From NCBI GenBank assembly GCA_022836615.1, contig MU405241.1, positions 124,001 to 188,000 of the forward strand: 64,000 bases of DNA, given 5' to 3'. A program made the translations under genes and the position numbers. A model generated the notes under the pieces. The model was not told the DNA's origin, did no database searches, and worked only from the letters and a program-made list of their open reading frames with translations. Positions 44,698-57,465 of this stretch are shown one piece after another (positions within the stretch are counted from its first letter, which is position 1; the number at the start of each line of letters is the position of its first letter). This stretch comes from Annulohypoxylon bovei var. microspora (taxonomy: Eukaryota > Ascomycota > Sordariomycetes > Xylariales > Hypoxylaceae).

Positions 44698-47573
44698 TCA
44701 TAAGGCCGCTTCTCCTTCGGGACGGGGTCCCGCGAACTCGGTTCCCTGATTGGCAGTTGCCAACCTTGCGCATAAGCTCAGCAGGACCACCGTCTCCGTC
44801 GCGGCGTAGTGGTTGAGGGCATCCAGCAAAATTTGAAGATGCCGGCTAAAGTTCCTTTCCCAGCCTTTAATGATCTCATTTAAACTGTTGATGCGTGCCT
44901 CGTCATCCTGTAGATGGCTAGTTGAGCTGTCGTTGTGCGACTTCTGAGACTTTATTGTTTGGAATCGCTTCCACTCCTTGTCGGTCATATTTGGTGGCTG
45001 TATAGGACCGACCAGATCCGGATCCGACTTTTCAAGCTCGCGCGACAGCCAGTTCATATGAGCAGCGAATACAGTACAGGTCTGCATTAGTTTCGAATGA
45101 ATCTGGAATATGTAAGTAAAACGTGACAGCTACCATGATTTGTAATCACTTACTCGAATTAGCTTGCCGTTGGTTAGCATGCAACCCTTAAGGCAAGTAT
45201 CCAAAAAGTCCACATGGTCCTGCATCAACTCATCCACAGTTCGATCCGGCTTGCCCGACCCATCCAGACTACCATCCTTGGCTTTGAGTCTTGACATCAG
45301 AGATTGCCAATTGGGTTCGATGACCTCCAGGGTGCAAAAGTAGAGCAGTTGTTGGACAAAGACGACCATTCGAGCTCTCAGAGTCCACACTCGCCTCTTC
45401 CAGATCTCGATACGCCTCGCTGATGACTTATGGCACCAGACGACTCCGGTGTTGTGAGTTTGCCATGTTGTCGTCAGCTGTGACTCTAAATATCTTAATG
45501 ATAGTAAGTAGCGAAATAGTGCTTGGTACCGCCATACTGTTTTTCGGCTGATGACTAGCGATACGGGAAACGGCACTGTATAGTCAAGCTGTAACGCGGT
45601 GAAGCCGAGTGCATTCTTGTCGTTTTCGATTGGCTGGTTACTTAGAGGCTGTAAGGCCTCCCCTTGCTCAATGCCTGTGATATTAACGACGCGTTGCAAC
45701 ATCTTGATAAGGCTAACCTCGTTCATCTCTATATGAACATCTTCTTTAAATGGGTCTAAAGACACGATACTGCCTGGCTGCCGTAAGACAAGATCGAGCA
45801 GAGACTGTAGCTTAACGGTATTAACGGATTTTACCGGTTTTCGCAATTCCGACGCGCTGAGTTCCATAAAATAGGTGAAATAATCAGACGGGTCGAGGAA
45901 GAAATAATGTTTTAGTGAGCGTAACCTTGCCGGGAGGGCATGTGTAGTTAGGAGCAACTTCATGAGTGACTCGTTCGCATGAGCATAAGCGTTATTGACA
46001 TTATCCAAGAATCGCGCGTCATCGAAAGACTTGGGAACGTCTTGGGCAACCTTGCTAACGTCGACTCCTCCACATTCCCGCACGACATTGAGATACTTTC
46101 CTGCGAGGAGGACCTTGTCCTTGACGCCCTGTAGCTGAGGAGGTATATCACGCTCGCGGATAGTGTACCTTCTCTCCCAATAATCGTCAGTGTAGTCCTG
46201 TTCTAGTCGGTCTCGTCTGATACTCTTTTGCTCTTTAATAAGAAATTCGGAATGGGGATCTCTGATCTCCCCATGGTGAAGCCATTCATTCAACATTGCC
46301 ATATACGGTCGACTGGCATCGCGAAGCAGGGATCTCAACAGTGACCTGGCAGCTGGATCTCCAGACATGGTGTCTAATCTCTTAGAGATCAGACCTATAA
46401 CCACGCCACCTTTACAAATCTTCTTGCCCGTCAAGTTTCCTGGCATGAACTCATCGCCTCGCTGCAAGTTCGCTATGATGTTATCGAAGTCCTCTTCATC
46501 TTCGTCTTCTTCCTCACTCTCGACATCTAAAAGCGCGTTCTTTTTTAGAAACTCATGGGCTAATGAATAAAGTTGGTACATCATCTGACTTGTAGGTAGG
46601 GTATGAACGTTGAGAAGGTGTAGTGTGAAAGTCTCATTGGTTAAGAACTGAGTCTCCAGCTGAGCGACCATGACTAGATAATCCTGCAAAAACTTCCTGA
46701 TGGCAGCGCATAGGGCATGATTGACAGCACCAAACTCTTCCCTACTCTGTACATCGATGAATGTCTCGAGAGCGGAGTAGTAGGTAGCCATCTTCAGCAT
46801 TGACATTGTCAGATCCTGAAGACTAGGATCGAGTCCTGGAAGCATTCTGAATTCGGGGCCTGCAAGTCGGTCTCTCTCCTCTTCAGGGTCATAAGAGTAG
46901 GAGTAGCGAATATACTGTCCCTCGTACCCCATGAAAACAAATAGTATATCCTCAATTATAGCTGCCTCCTGGGCTTCTAAGGATAGTTCGTGAAGAGGTT
47001 GGGGCTGTAGTGATTGCGGCGCTTGAGACGCTGAAGGAGGGACAGATACACGAATCGCAAGAGGTGCAGATGTGTGCGGTGCTAATCTAGCTATGGGCTC
47101 CCACACTGCTATACATAGTCATAGAATATTAGCCTATATTTTTTGAGATATGGGAGATGCTACTTACTAGGTGCGGCGTAAAGCTTTGGTTCCTTCGCCT
47201 TCGTCTCCGGCTGACGAGACTTGGGGGCTTCTTTCGCCTTCCATTTCTCTGGCGGAGGCGCATCTTTAGATCGTCTTTCCGGACTTTTCATTCGCGAGAT
47301 GAGCTTTTCTTTCGTAGTGATAGTTGTGCGCTCGGTTCTTCGCTCGTCTACGGCCTTACTAGCTGGGCGTGGATTGCCTGATGCTGTCCGCTTGTGGGGA
47401 GGGTTTATATTGGCAGCTTGTGGGGAACGTGTGCTCCGTTGATCGTGTTGCGCGTGCTGTGCGTGTTGGGAAGCTCGCGAAGCTTGACCACCTCCGCGGG
47501 GTCGCGGGTTGCTGTCATTATCGCTGGTGCCGTTGGTGCGCCTCTCGGAATGACTGGAGACCCTTGAAGACAT
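44698..47573 (-). CDS. GCP2: Gamma-tubulin complex component 2 (GCP2/Spc97 family)
   Basis: Exons 47573-47168, 47108-45154 and 45102-44698 give 921 residues. Introns 47109-47167 (GTAAGT) and 45103-45153 (GTAAGT) both join in frame; retaining the second would end the protein after LIRVSDYKSW, before the conserved C-terminus. The protein is a core subunit of the gamma-tubulin small complex that nucleates microtubules at spindle pole bodies. Visible parts: a disordered basic N-terminus (1-150); the GRIP1 region with EDILFVFMGYEGQYIRY, DPSLQDLTMSMLKMATYYS and FMAMLNEWLHHGEIRDPHSEF-like text (here PYMAMLNEWLHHGEI, then DPHSEFLI); a long middle with LLAGKYLNVVRECGG; and the GRIP2 part with LDYTVPFPVSLVISRKTVWRYQ. 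Length and order match fungal Alp4/Spc97 proteins. An acidic run (ESEEEDEDEEDFD) lies near residue 345. Confidence 0.95.
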
Positions 47574-49339
47574 GGTCGCTGGATGGCGACATCGGGGATT
47601 CTTCTTACTTCAATACCATGCGTGTTCACCTAACACTATGTCGTTCAAGGTTATCGTGAGTGGATGGGTGTTGGTGGGAGGTTGAAAGTCCAATTGGGAA
47701 CTTATCGATAATTGGGTATTATCGCGTCGAAAAGTAACAAGCGCGTCACATGCAAATAGGCAGGATCAATACTTCGATAAATAAATAAACTATTTACTTA
47801 AGCGATGCTTATATAACTCCCCTATATACGTAGTCAGCAACTCCCAAAAATATTTATTTCTCTTTATTATCCTTATTTTTAAGCTTTGAAGTCTTTTTTA
47901 AAATTTTTATCTATGGTTGTTTTTCTGCCGAGATTGACGTTTTTCTCTTCTTATCCTGTTCGCCTTCAATAGGAATATTAGAGACTTCGGCCTGTTTGGA
48001 TTCACTAGCAGTGCACTAGTTGTACCCAGCGAAGGTGGCACGAGCATTCTCTGTTGATGAAAAGTCATATTCGTCCTAGGATCCTCCTTTTTAGGTACTT
48101 TATCCGGATATGCCTTTTCATAAGGTGGGGTTTCCCAGTTAAACTTGACTGCTTCTGACAAGCAGCAGTCCTTGGTCATGATAGGATCCAAAGAGATTAG
48201 TTAAAAGCATAGGCACTGTAATTCTTCCCTTGTACGTTTCCTTATGTTCCTCATCGATGTAATGATCATACTCGTGATCACACTCCCAGATTCCGAGGAA
48301 TGGCGTTTCTGGATTAATCATGATGGATAGATGTAATGCTACGCTCTTGAGGGTAATTTGGTTATGGAACGATGGAAAATAGGTAAATATAGAATAAATT
48401 TCAGAGCAGGCTGTGTTCTGTACAGGTTCGTAACTAGGTAATGTATAAGTTATGTATATGACAGACCACTTCATGAAACAATACTCTTGAATACAAAGAA
48501 ATATCCCAACTAACTTTCCTTATGCTGTATTTGGCAACTCAGGGGACTATGAGCGAGTCTCATCTAGTTCTGGGTTCTTTGAAAGGTGTCTAAGTAAGAC
48601 ATTTGAGACAATTCTACTGGCTAGTCTTGCTATCACCGTCTGGCTTGGCTCTATGGCTAGGTATGTGCCGATTATTAGAGTCTAGCCGTGAAGAACCGAA
48701 AGACCAAGCAACGAAAGCTGTCAAAGCAATCGAAGTAGGTAATTTCCCCTGAAGCTAAGGAAGAACTTGACGAAAACATATCTAGAGTCTAGACTAAAGA
48801 AATGACTGGTTTATATTTTGAAATAACTCTGTTGAGATGATACGTGGGGATTATTATGTCATATCTTTAGTACATCAAAGTTTAGGTAGGTTGAAATTGA
48901 TGTGATATGTTAGTTATTGTTCTCATCTAGATCCTGAAGCCCATAAGCAGATTGAGTATTATGTAAAGCTCACGTCACACCCTGCCTTCCTTGGCAACGC
49001 CGCGGGCTCGACCGTAAGTCTTATCGATAATTAAGTACAGAGGTACCTTCCTCCCCTCGAATGGTCCAAGCTTTTCGTACCCCTGTCCACGCCTACAGAG
49101 CCCCAAACCCCGGTTGGTGCAAACGAGACGCGAGCTTCGTAAACGGTGTAGCAGCCTTGGAGCTTCCAAAGCTTCGCAGCCTCCACCTAGCAACCATCCC
49201 ATCCATACATTCATTCATTCACATTTCAGCCTCCCACTTCCCAACTTCAACTCCCTCCCCCACAACGCAAAACCCTCGACATACCGAATTCGTAACCAAA
49301 AAATTCCCGAGACGGGTTTCCTGCTAAAAATCCGCCAAG
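47574..49339. other. Divergent intergenic region between GCP2 and PUP2
   Basis: 1.77 kb containing the two promoters. The only protein-like text is the broken frame on the minus strand at 47907-48321, listed separately. AT-rich DNA lies at 47780-47920. ATTCATTCATTC occurs near 49208. Confidence 0.5.
47907..48321 (-). pseudogene. Possible small broken gene of unknown family
   Basis: On the minus strand an ATG at 48321 opens a frame with WECDHEYDHYID and GRITVPMLLT that ends at 48139. An overlapping frame, shifted by one base, continues with KDCCLSEAVKFNWETPPYEKAY and TFHQQRMLV to 47907. Both have ordered, aromatic-rich text unlike nearby DNA, and a single-base change would join them. It may be a decayed lineage-specific gene, two exons of a small gene with an unseen intron, or chance. 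I do not recognise a family. Confidence 0.25.
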
Positions 49340-50346
49340 ATGTTTATGGCAAGATCTGAATACGGTAAGCCTCCGTCCGCCCCCCTCCACGAGCTCTCGG
49401 AGCTGGTATATATAGATATATATCTACGATTGTTTAAAGCTAACATGGCGGACGACGAACAGACCGGGGTATCAAGTACGCCCTCCTCCTCCTCCCACAC
49501 CTCCCCCCGCTCCCCGCTCCCCATCGCCCCAACCCCTCCTCCCCCATGCTAACCCTCATCGCAGCACCTTCTCCCCCGAAGGCCGGCTCTTCCAGGTCGA
49601 ATACTCGCTCGAGGCCATCAAGCTAGGCTCGACCGCCATCGGGGTCGCGACATCCGAAGGCGTCGTTTTGGGCGTGGAGAAGCGCGTGACGTCGACGCTG
49701 CTGGAGACGTCGTCGGTGGAGAAGATCGTGGAGATCGACCGGCACATCGGGTGCGCGATGTCGGGCCTGCAGGCCGACGCGCGCAGCATGGTCGAGCACG
49801 CGCGCGTCGAGTGCCAGAGCCACGCCTTCAACTACAACGAGGACCTGCGCGTCGAGAGCTGCACCCAGGCCATCTGCGACCTCGCCCTGCGCTTCGGCGA
49901 GAGCGCCGACGGCGAGGAGAGCATCATGAGCCGCCCCTTCGGCGTCGCCCTCCTCATCGCCGGCTACGACGAGGACGGCCCCCAGCTCTACCACGCCGAG
50001 CCCAGCGGCACCTTCTACCGCTACGACGCCAAGGCTATCGGCTCCGGAAGCGAGGGCGCGCAGGCCGAGTTGCAGAATGAGTACCACAAGGTATATTTTA
50101 TGTCCTAGCGTTTACTACATACCATTTACCCCCCGTTTACTACGATTTGGAACCCGCTAACCATCACCCCAGTCCCTCACGATCATAGACGCGGAAACAC
50201 TGGTCCTGAAGACCCTGAAGCAGGTGATGGAGGAGAAGCTAGACTCCAAGAACGTGCAGCTGGCGAGCGTGACGAAGGAGCGGGGCTTCAGGATATACAC
50301 GGACGAGGAGATGGCCCAGGTTGTGGAGCGACTACCCGCGAATTAA
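49340..50346 (+). CDS. pup2: 20S proteasome subunit alpha type 5
   Basis: Exons 49340-49364, 49463-49475, 49565-50090 and 50173-50346 give 245 residues. The 13-nt second exon (ACCGGGGTATCAA) supplies the RGIN part of the conserved N-terminal YDRGINTFSPEGR, so without it the family signature would be lost. Donors are GTAAGC, GTACGC and GTATAT; the third intron has GCTAAC before its acceptor. The protein is one of seven alpha-ring subunits and has no catalytic Thr. Clear text: EYDRGINTFSPEGR, FQVEYSLEAIKLGSTAIG, GVEKRVTSTLLE, IDRHIGCAMSGLQADAR, ESIMSRPFGVALLIAGYDEDGPQLYHAEPSGTF (split here for length: SRPFGVALLIAGYDEDG, then PQLYHAEPSGTF). Exon 3 is very GC-rich at third positions. It converges with the Zn2Cys6 gene, leaving 481 bases between them. 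Confidence 0.96.
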
Positions 50347-50827
50347 GCAAAACGGGGATTCCGGATATCTTACGACGAGGAGTTTAGGCATCCCGGTATG
50401 GCAGACAAAGCATCGCAACTAGACGTGTCGTAGGGGCAAAAAATAAGACATTTCGCCCTGCTTGCTACTGAGCCGAACTTGATGTCAAGACTTTGATTTT
50501 TGACTCTGTAAGACTGCGCGGGTGGCTTTTGTAAAGTGCCACCAGATCTACGTACTATTCTGTACCAACAAGTGTCCCGTCTCTCCCCCTTTCTCGACGC
50601 GAGGTATCCAACGCACCTGGGTTTTTTATTTCAACTCAAACGCCTACAACGTAGTCTTCATTTCCGTTTCCATATCCGTATCTAGTCCGTGCAATCATGA
50701 AACGTGCTACCGTATTCCTACACCTTCCACACCCCTTACACTCCCTATATCCCCTCACATCACATCACATCACATCACATCGCATTCCTCCCCCTAAACC
50801 ATATACCTACGTAGCAGCCCAGTCACC
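50347..50827. other. Intergenic between convergent PUP2 and Zn2Cys6 genes
   Basis: No gene seen in 481 bases; two 3' untranslated regions are expected here. Contains the CACAT repeat. Confidence 0.65.
50756..50781. repeat. (CACAT)5 tandem repeat
   Basis: Five perfect copies of CACAT. It lies about 45 bases past the stop of the Zn2Cys6 gene on the opposite strand, so it probably falls in that gene's 3' untranslated region. Confidence 0.9.
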
Positions 50828-53800
50828 CTACCGGCCATTCCTCTCGCTAGTCTCCAGATCCAGCCTCTCGAGATCATGCTCGACAGCTAGCAATCCTATT
50901 GCGTAGGACGCCTTCTCGCCCTTGGCGAGCACGATCTTGGACTCGTCGAGGTCGATCTCCTGGATGCGCATGTCGAGGCGACGGGCGTGGACCCAGACGG
51001 AGCCCGGGGGGTCGATGTTGAGGTTGACGGAGCGCGTGTACGGCGGGCCGCGGCCCAGCTGCGCCGCCTTGATCCACGCCGACTCGCACCCCACCGCGAT
51101 CTGCCGCGCCGACTGCCACCCCGTCAGCCGCGCGATGTCGTGCAGCCGCTGGGTCGTCCATTGCCGCTGGAAGTCGTCGCGGTACTAGGGGGTTGCGTGT
51201 AAGTATATACGTACGTATTTGTGGGCGGTAGAGATGATTTGTGTGTATGTATGTAGGGATTTCATATTGGATTGGATTGTTTAGTTTGGAACTCACCTGA
51301 ATACCCGCCACGAACAACGGGAAACAGCACTCAATCAGCGCGGACGCCATCAGCGTGCTCACGTTAGAGAGCTGCTCGATATTCTCCTCCAACCCCGCCG
51401 CAATTCTTCCGACCTCCATGCAGTAGTTCGCCGTAGTCCTCGCCGAAAGCCCCGCAGCCACCATAGCGATAGGCGGCATGGTGGGGTGAGCACGGTGCAG
51501 CACGATAAGCCCCATGTAGAAGTTCATCCAGATGCCGGCGATGGAGTACGTCCTGTAGTGGGCCGCGAGCCCGAACGGCGTCGCCTTCGCGGGGTAGATG
51601 TCGGCGCCGAGGGGCTGGAACTCGGGACCGAAGTGGGCTTTCAGGGTCTCGAACGCCTGCCGGATCTCCTCCCACTCGCGATACGCCTCGGCGGTACTAG
51701 TGCCGAGGTCGATATTCTCGGGAGACTCGTCGCTGGGCGGCGACGTCTCCCGCGGCGGGGTGAAGCCCATCGGCACCGTCACCCTCTCCGGGTGGCGAGG
51801 CACCATGCCCGGAAACATTCCCGGCGAGCCCCCGCGGCCGGGCCCGTTCGCCTTGAACGCCTCGCGTTTCCGGGTCAAGTCCTTTGACGTGAAACTTGCT
51901 AGACGGCCAAGCAACAGCATCAGATGATCGTATGTGCCATATCTAGCAATTGTTAGCATTAACTAATCTAATGTTTAATAGATGAGATGATTAAGCTCAC
52001 ATAGCGTCGAGTCTCCCCATTGGAGATCGTGGTGGGCACTGAGTCCATTCGTTATACTCCAGGCTTTGTTGGTCAGCACGGTCGTATCTTAAAGTGCACG
52101 ACATGACATGAACTTACAATAATTGAGTTCCACCCAGAATGCTCTGATAAACATCCATCTTGCAATACCACCAGTAAAGATCACTCATTTGCTGGTATCT
52201 CTCCATGTCCTTTTCCGTATGCATATTTCTCGACCTTCGATATGCGCTTCGCTCTTCGGGGACCATCCCCAATTCATCATACGAGATATCTCTACCTGTT
52301 ATTGCGCTGAGCAAAGGAACGTCGATAAGATCCCAGTCTTTGTGCAAAGGTCCGTTTTCTTCGTATGTTGGGAACATCCCGAACGCGTCGATTGGGGATT
52401 GCTGCATTTCTTGCAATCTCATTTGGAGCTTGATTGCCATCATACTACGCGTCATCTCGGCGAATGGTATTTCCCTGAATAAAAGGCGCGCTCCCAGCAA
52501 ATGCCTGCTCCACTTGTCGTGGTCGGAATTCCACACTTCATAAAATGCCAATACTAATGTCGCTGCCAAGTTTGATGGTTGAGCTCGCCTATTTGGCCGG
52601 CTAACGTTGCGCGCGATTCTTCTCAAAGCTAGGTGATAGTGCTTAAGAGACGCCGTCGGCGGTACGCATTGGAGTTTCGCAATCTGCAAACTCGCGATGG
52701 CGAGAATCGCGTGGAGGAGAGCTGGATGAGTCAAAGCTAAAATCGGAAACGTATCTGGATATGTGAGTAGAGACGACAGACGCAGATGAAGATGAATAAC
52801 TTACAGGTCCAAATGTGTTGGCGCACCTTCGGTACTGGCGTTTCTTGGAAAAGGGGAGTAGGGTCGAAAGGATGCCTTTCATAAAGGGAGATGCTAGGTC
52901 CGGTTACGTTTATAAAATGCCAGAACACTGCCGCTATTTGCTTATCGTTCAGAGGCGAGTTAGCCGGCGAAGGCTCATATGTTGCGAGAAAGCTCTCGGG
53001 GGCAAAGGCCGAGAACGTTCTCGTCTGGGTCCCAAATATGTCATAAGGCTGATCGAGCCTTTGGAAGGCGACGACCCCGAGCTCGTTGAAGTCGAGTGAG
53101 GTGCGCCGCTCACTAATCGGCACATCATCTGACTCCACCATAGACTCGTCATCCGACACGGGGTATTCCCAATCCTCGGGCTCTGGTACCGTAACCTGGA
53201 TAGGCTCTTCGGGTTCGGCGCGAGCTTTACCCTTGTCAAGCAGAGAGCTGCCCGGTTGTTGTTGCTGCTGTTGCTGCTGCTGCTGATGTGGTGGAACGTG
53301 AGAGACATTTTGGCCAAGATCCTCGGGAGCAATATGTGAAAACTGGCTAAAATTCGTGGGCTGGTCCTGCCTCCATTGATGCTGTGAGAATGCGTCGACG
53401 GTCGCTGGCGAAATGAAGGTGTACTTCGACGGTGTAGATTGGGATCCAAACCCGTTCGGATCGAAGTTCAAAGGAGGTGATGAGGTTTGTCCTGCTTGTC
53501 CGGGATACCCGTGACTGAATTGAGTACCAGAAAGCTGATGATATCCTATAGGTGGAGGCTTGGGGGCGATTATCTGCAACGACTGCGACGAAGACCTTTG
53601 CTGTGCTGCCGATAATTGTTGCTCTCTTACTAGCGCTTGAGGAGAAGGTGCCGGATAGTGTATCGGTCCAAAGGGAGCATTGGCGAAAGCGCCGAGAGGA
53701 TCTTTGAAGACAACCCGCTGGTTATATCCTTCACATTGTCGCTTCGACTTTAAGCAGTTGTTACAAGTTGGCCTTCCTTCATCACATTTTATTCGACGCT

Positions 53801-54020
53801 TTCGACAAGCTTGATAGCAATGAGTCAGTTCCGTTCATAGACACCGGACGGATGAGAAGTATATGAGTAACTACGTACTGAGACAGCCGGTCTTGGTCCG
53901 CTTTCTAACCATCGGCTTTTTAGGCGCTGAATTGTCGTCATCATTCTCCTCTGGCGTTGGTGGCCGGGGAGGCTGAGATTTCGAAGGCGCGTCCCGAGAC
54001 GCCTCGTCCGTCGAATCCAT
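50828..54020 (-). CDS. Zn2Cys6 fungal transcription factor
   Basis: Exons 54020-53879, 53809-52805, 52754-52118, 52063-52001, 51942-51297 and 51184-50828 give 949 residues. All introns (69, 50, 54, 58 and 112 nt) keep the frame; the last three have GTAAGT or GTGAGY donors. The zinc cluster is C46-X2-C49-X6-C56-X6-C63-X2-C66-X6-C73, with the first intron falling between C46 and C49, followed by a short linker and a Pro/Gln-rich region that includes a run of ten Gln encoded at about 53256-53285. From about residue 260 on comes a fungal-specific regulatory region of the Fungal_trans_2 kind (AAVFWHFINVTGPSISLYERH, IAS-LQIAKLQ, YEVWNSDHDKWSRHLLGARLLFREI in pieces, RLDAIYGTYDHLMLLLGR). Such proteins regulate genes in the nucleus; target genes are unknown. 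It could control its own locus but nothing here shows this. The last two exons are far more GC-rich than the first four. Confidence 0.92.
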
Positions 54021-57000
54021 CTCTCCAAAAGATCGCTGTTATAACACCTAATTCAGCTTCTGGGAGGTAAATGATTGTCTCGCGATCTAGCCGTGTTTAA
54101 AAGTGTTAAACTGTCACATGGTATATAGACGATAGGCCCGATCTGGGGCTAGGAGAGTACCGACTACAAAATGGCGCCGGACATGCTCGCGGGTAGTTCT
54201 CTCAGTCTAGCGAATGACGGGTCCTCAACACGAGCAGAAGACTATGATAGTAGCCCCCAACGTTCAATCTATCTAATGATCGAGCCCGGAAAACAATTAC
54301 GATATAAGATAAGTCTCCGAGGTTCCGACTGGCTAGCAAGATGGGGGCATTCGAGACAAAGGCTGGACACTGGGTGGTAAGAATACACGATGAAGAGAGA
54401 TAAATGACACGACCTGCTTCTAGGATATAGCTTATATCGTTCCGTGAAACATCTGGTGTAACAAAATAGGGCCGGAATATGCTTGCTCGCTGGCGTGGGC
54501 AATTGAGGCACTCAACCCTCAAGAAAGTAGGACGGGGTGCGACGGGGTAACTGTGAATTGAAGACGGCAGTTTTCTAGGCCTAGGGGTCTTTCAATTCAG
54601 CGGATGCCCCAAGATGTAATGTAGATGGTGGTACATACCTAGGTACGCACGGGACATTGGATATTGGACGCGGGATAGACGGTGGGAATTGGTGGGGTTC
54701 AGCTGGCTGTTACCAATGAGAGAACAGTCAGACGAGCGGTAGCAAGGGTATGCCACAGTGGACAGTCTTGAGAACTCGGCGTAGCTGGGCAAACTTGCTA
54801 GGCTTAGCGATCCTTCAATGCTATAGTGCCATTGGATTCCTTGAGCTAGTTCAGCTTAGGAGCGGATCGGTCCAGACCCGGCTTGAGCAATAGATTCGTC
54901 ACTAGACTTCAAAAGCCGGACACCATCACCGACCGGTACGAAGAGGCGATGTGGGCTCAGGCCACAGTCGATGGTGGCCGATTTGGGAATATGGGCGGTG
55001 AAATGGAGAGCCGCCACCGCAATACGGACAAGGAAGATCCCGCGACAATTTAATTGTGTACATACCATAAACAAACGCGAAAGGCCTCTTTTGTACAAAG
55101 GGGCGACGGACGCCTGAACCGGAAGAGCTAGGTACCTAGCCTTAGCTGATTTCCATATGCAGCTGCAATCCGCCCTACTACTACCCACCATCACCACCAG
55201 CGCCGAGAAACCCTACCACCAACTCCACGTGAAGACAAAATATGCAGTATGATAACGGAAAAAGAGGTGGCAAGCCAAATTTGCCGTAGCAACCGGATGC
55301 CGTATCCTTGCAGAGTATTGCACTATTAGGGCCTGTAGGTAATATACGGGGGCCACGGCGGCGAGCTAGGGAGGTCCCATGAAGCTGCTGCTGCTGCATA
55401 CAACCAGAGTCGCTCAAGTTGCGGTAGATCGAGGTACGACATCTGATGATGCGCGACGATGTTGGGGCCCCATTTCCTGCAACTTGGGAAATTTGACCTC
55501 GGAGACAGCCAATTGCTCATACGGTCCACCTGTGCTACGCAGAAACGCGCATCCTGTGCAGTAACGACAAATTGTCCTACACACCGGTTACCTTCCGTTG
55601 GCTGGTCATCGATTCGCATCTCCAGACACACATAACATAAGTAAACCCGGGTTGCTTTTTCTGCGGCCATCTGCGCACACGTCTTGACCTCTCTTATCAC
55701 GAGCCTTCAGGTGGATAACAGGATCCCTAGGCACCACTGAAGGAAGAAAGCCGACTAGTAAGGCTTACGGACGAAGGAAGACCTAACTCCTCAGATACCA
55801 GATACTTTTTCCCTCCCTTTTCTAGGGCCTTATGTAGGTATGATCAGCGGCTTCAAGCCGCCTGTTTGTGATTCATTCCACGGCCTCACATAACACATGA
55901 CACAACGTCATCAATTCAACGTAGATAGTCAAAAGCTATCATGAGTTTTCTTCAACAAGAAAAAAAAAACATCATCGAGTTTGAACTAGGTGGAGTAAAG
56001 AACGCGTGTAGAAGCTTAGGTACCCGCGTGTCTCGGGAGAGTGAGTCTCAGGCCTGCCCGGTCGACGCAGCCGTGCATGGCGTTAGGTATGTGAGTAGCA
56101 ACCTAGGTTCCTAGGTACTTATGCAGGCTGTAGGAGTCGGGCGTGACCACGATGATAAACTGTGCTCATACATAGGTACAGCAGCAATTTCCGAGGCGCC
56201 ATGGCCACGACATAGAAACAGTGCTTCGTAGTGCAGGATATTTATCCCGTGACTCCGTACGGGCGCGGAGGATAACGACAGCGCCAGCGCCAGCGTTGGA
56301 GTGGCCGGAGATAGGGGGAAACGTTAGCTACCAATATGGACTTATAGCGATCGCAAAAGTAACCTAGCCGTTAAGGTGGTGATTAAGTGAGTATGGGTGA
56401 GACGGGTAGTGACATGAACCCTTTGGCTGGAAATCTGCGTAGACTGAAGCGGTTGCGCAAAAGTCTCCATGTGGTACTGCAAGGATGAAGGAACTGCAAG
56501 AGCTGCGATATTGCCGTCCAGGCAGTAACCGTAGCAGTTCTAGGTAGTCTTAGTCAACTAATATCAACACCAAAAGGCCCGCCTACATACGGCCAGCCGT
56601 CGTGTCACTGTCGATCCTACGTAGAGGTTCTTGGTCTTCCCTTCTCGGAGTACTGGCCGGCCCTACTAGGAATTCTCAGGGTAATCTTCATCCTGCTTGT
56701 CATCCCATCCCATGATTATGACCTAGATGTTTCATATAGTTCGCAGCCTCATGTGGGGTTCGGCTCATGTAGTGTACTAGAATTATTAGCCGTCTTGAAA
56801 ACCACGAGGTAACTAGGTAATATTCAAATGACCTATTACTTCTGTGGTTGAATAGGTCATATAAAGTATATTTTCCCTAGAATGAAGTGAGTAATTACCT
56901 AGCATCCATGTCAGAACCCGGCGCCAAGGGTTGATATGATGAGATAATGATTGCCATCAAACAACGAGGAGGTTTGGCGCGGAAGGGTTGGTAACTTCAT

Positions 57001-57465
57001 ATTAGGTACCTAGTTTAGTGAAACGAAGCTATTCCGGGCCGATGAGCATATAAGAAGACGATGCTCCAATGAATTGACTTGATATCTAGCACTAGAAAGA
57101 TCTCTTCAAAGAAACTAGGATTACAAGTGAAAATATCAAATTGAGCAATTATTCATTGGAAGAATTGAAAGAGAGATCCTTGAACTGAAGCTTCTTCCTC
57201 AATAATTGAGTTCGTTCACGTGACGATGGCATTTAAGTTTCTTGGTGGGGCGATACGTCCGTATCGAGATACCCACTTCTCATGCCGGGGCGCTCATGAT
57301 CCCTGCCAAAAAAAAGTTTCGACAACAACTGCTAGGAAGGTATCTTTTTCATCTTTGATCAAGCTTATCAAAATTCTTTACTCAACATTGTCGCATACGG
57401 AGTTAGCATTTAAACAAAAATCGGACCGGAAAAATAGTTACTGTGATCGTTACCTTCAATCAGAT
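54021..57465. other. Intergenic between divergent Zn2Cys6 and RRP8 genes
   Basis: 3.4 kb with no gene that I can support. ACCTAGGTA-type motifs are frequent (54638-54645, 55130-55140, 56100-56118, 57004-57012). An open frame joins RRP8 from 57220, but I treat that as leader. Confidence 0.5.

Noticed and set aside
55326..55700. 124-codon minus-strand frame
   Set aside because: No motif, includes an Ala run from a CTG/CAG repeat, no supporting start context or splice signals.
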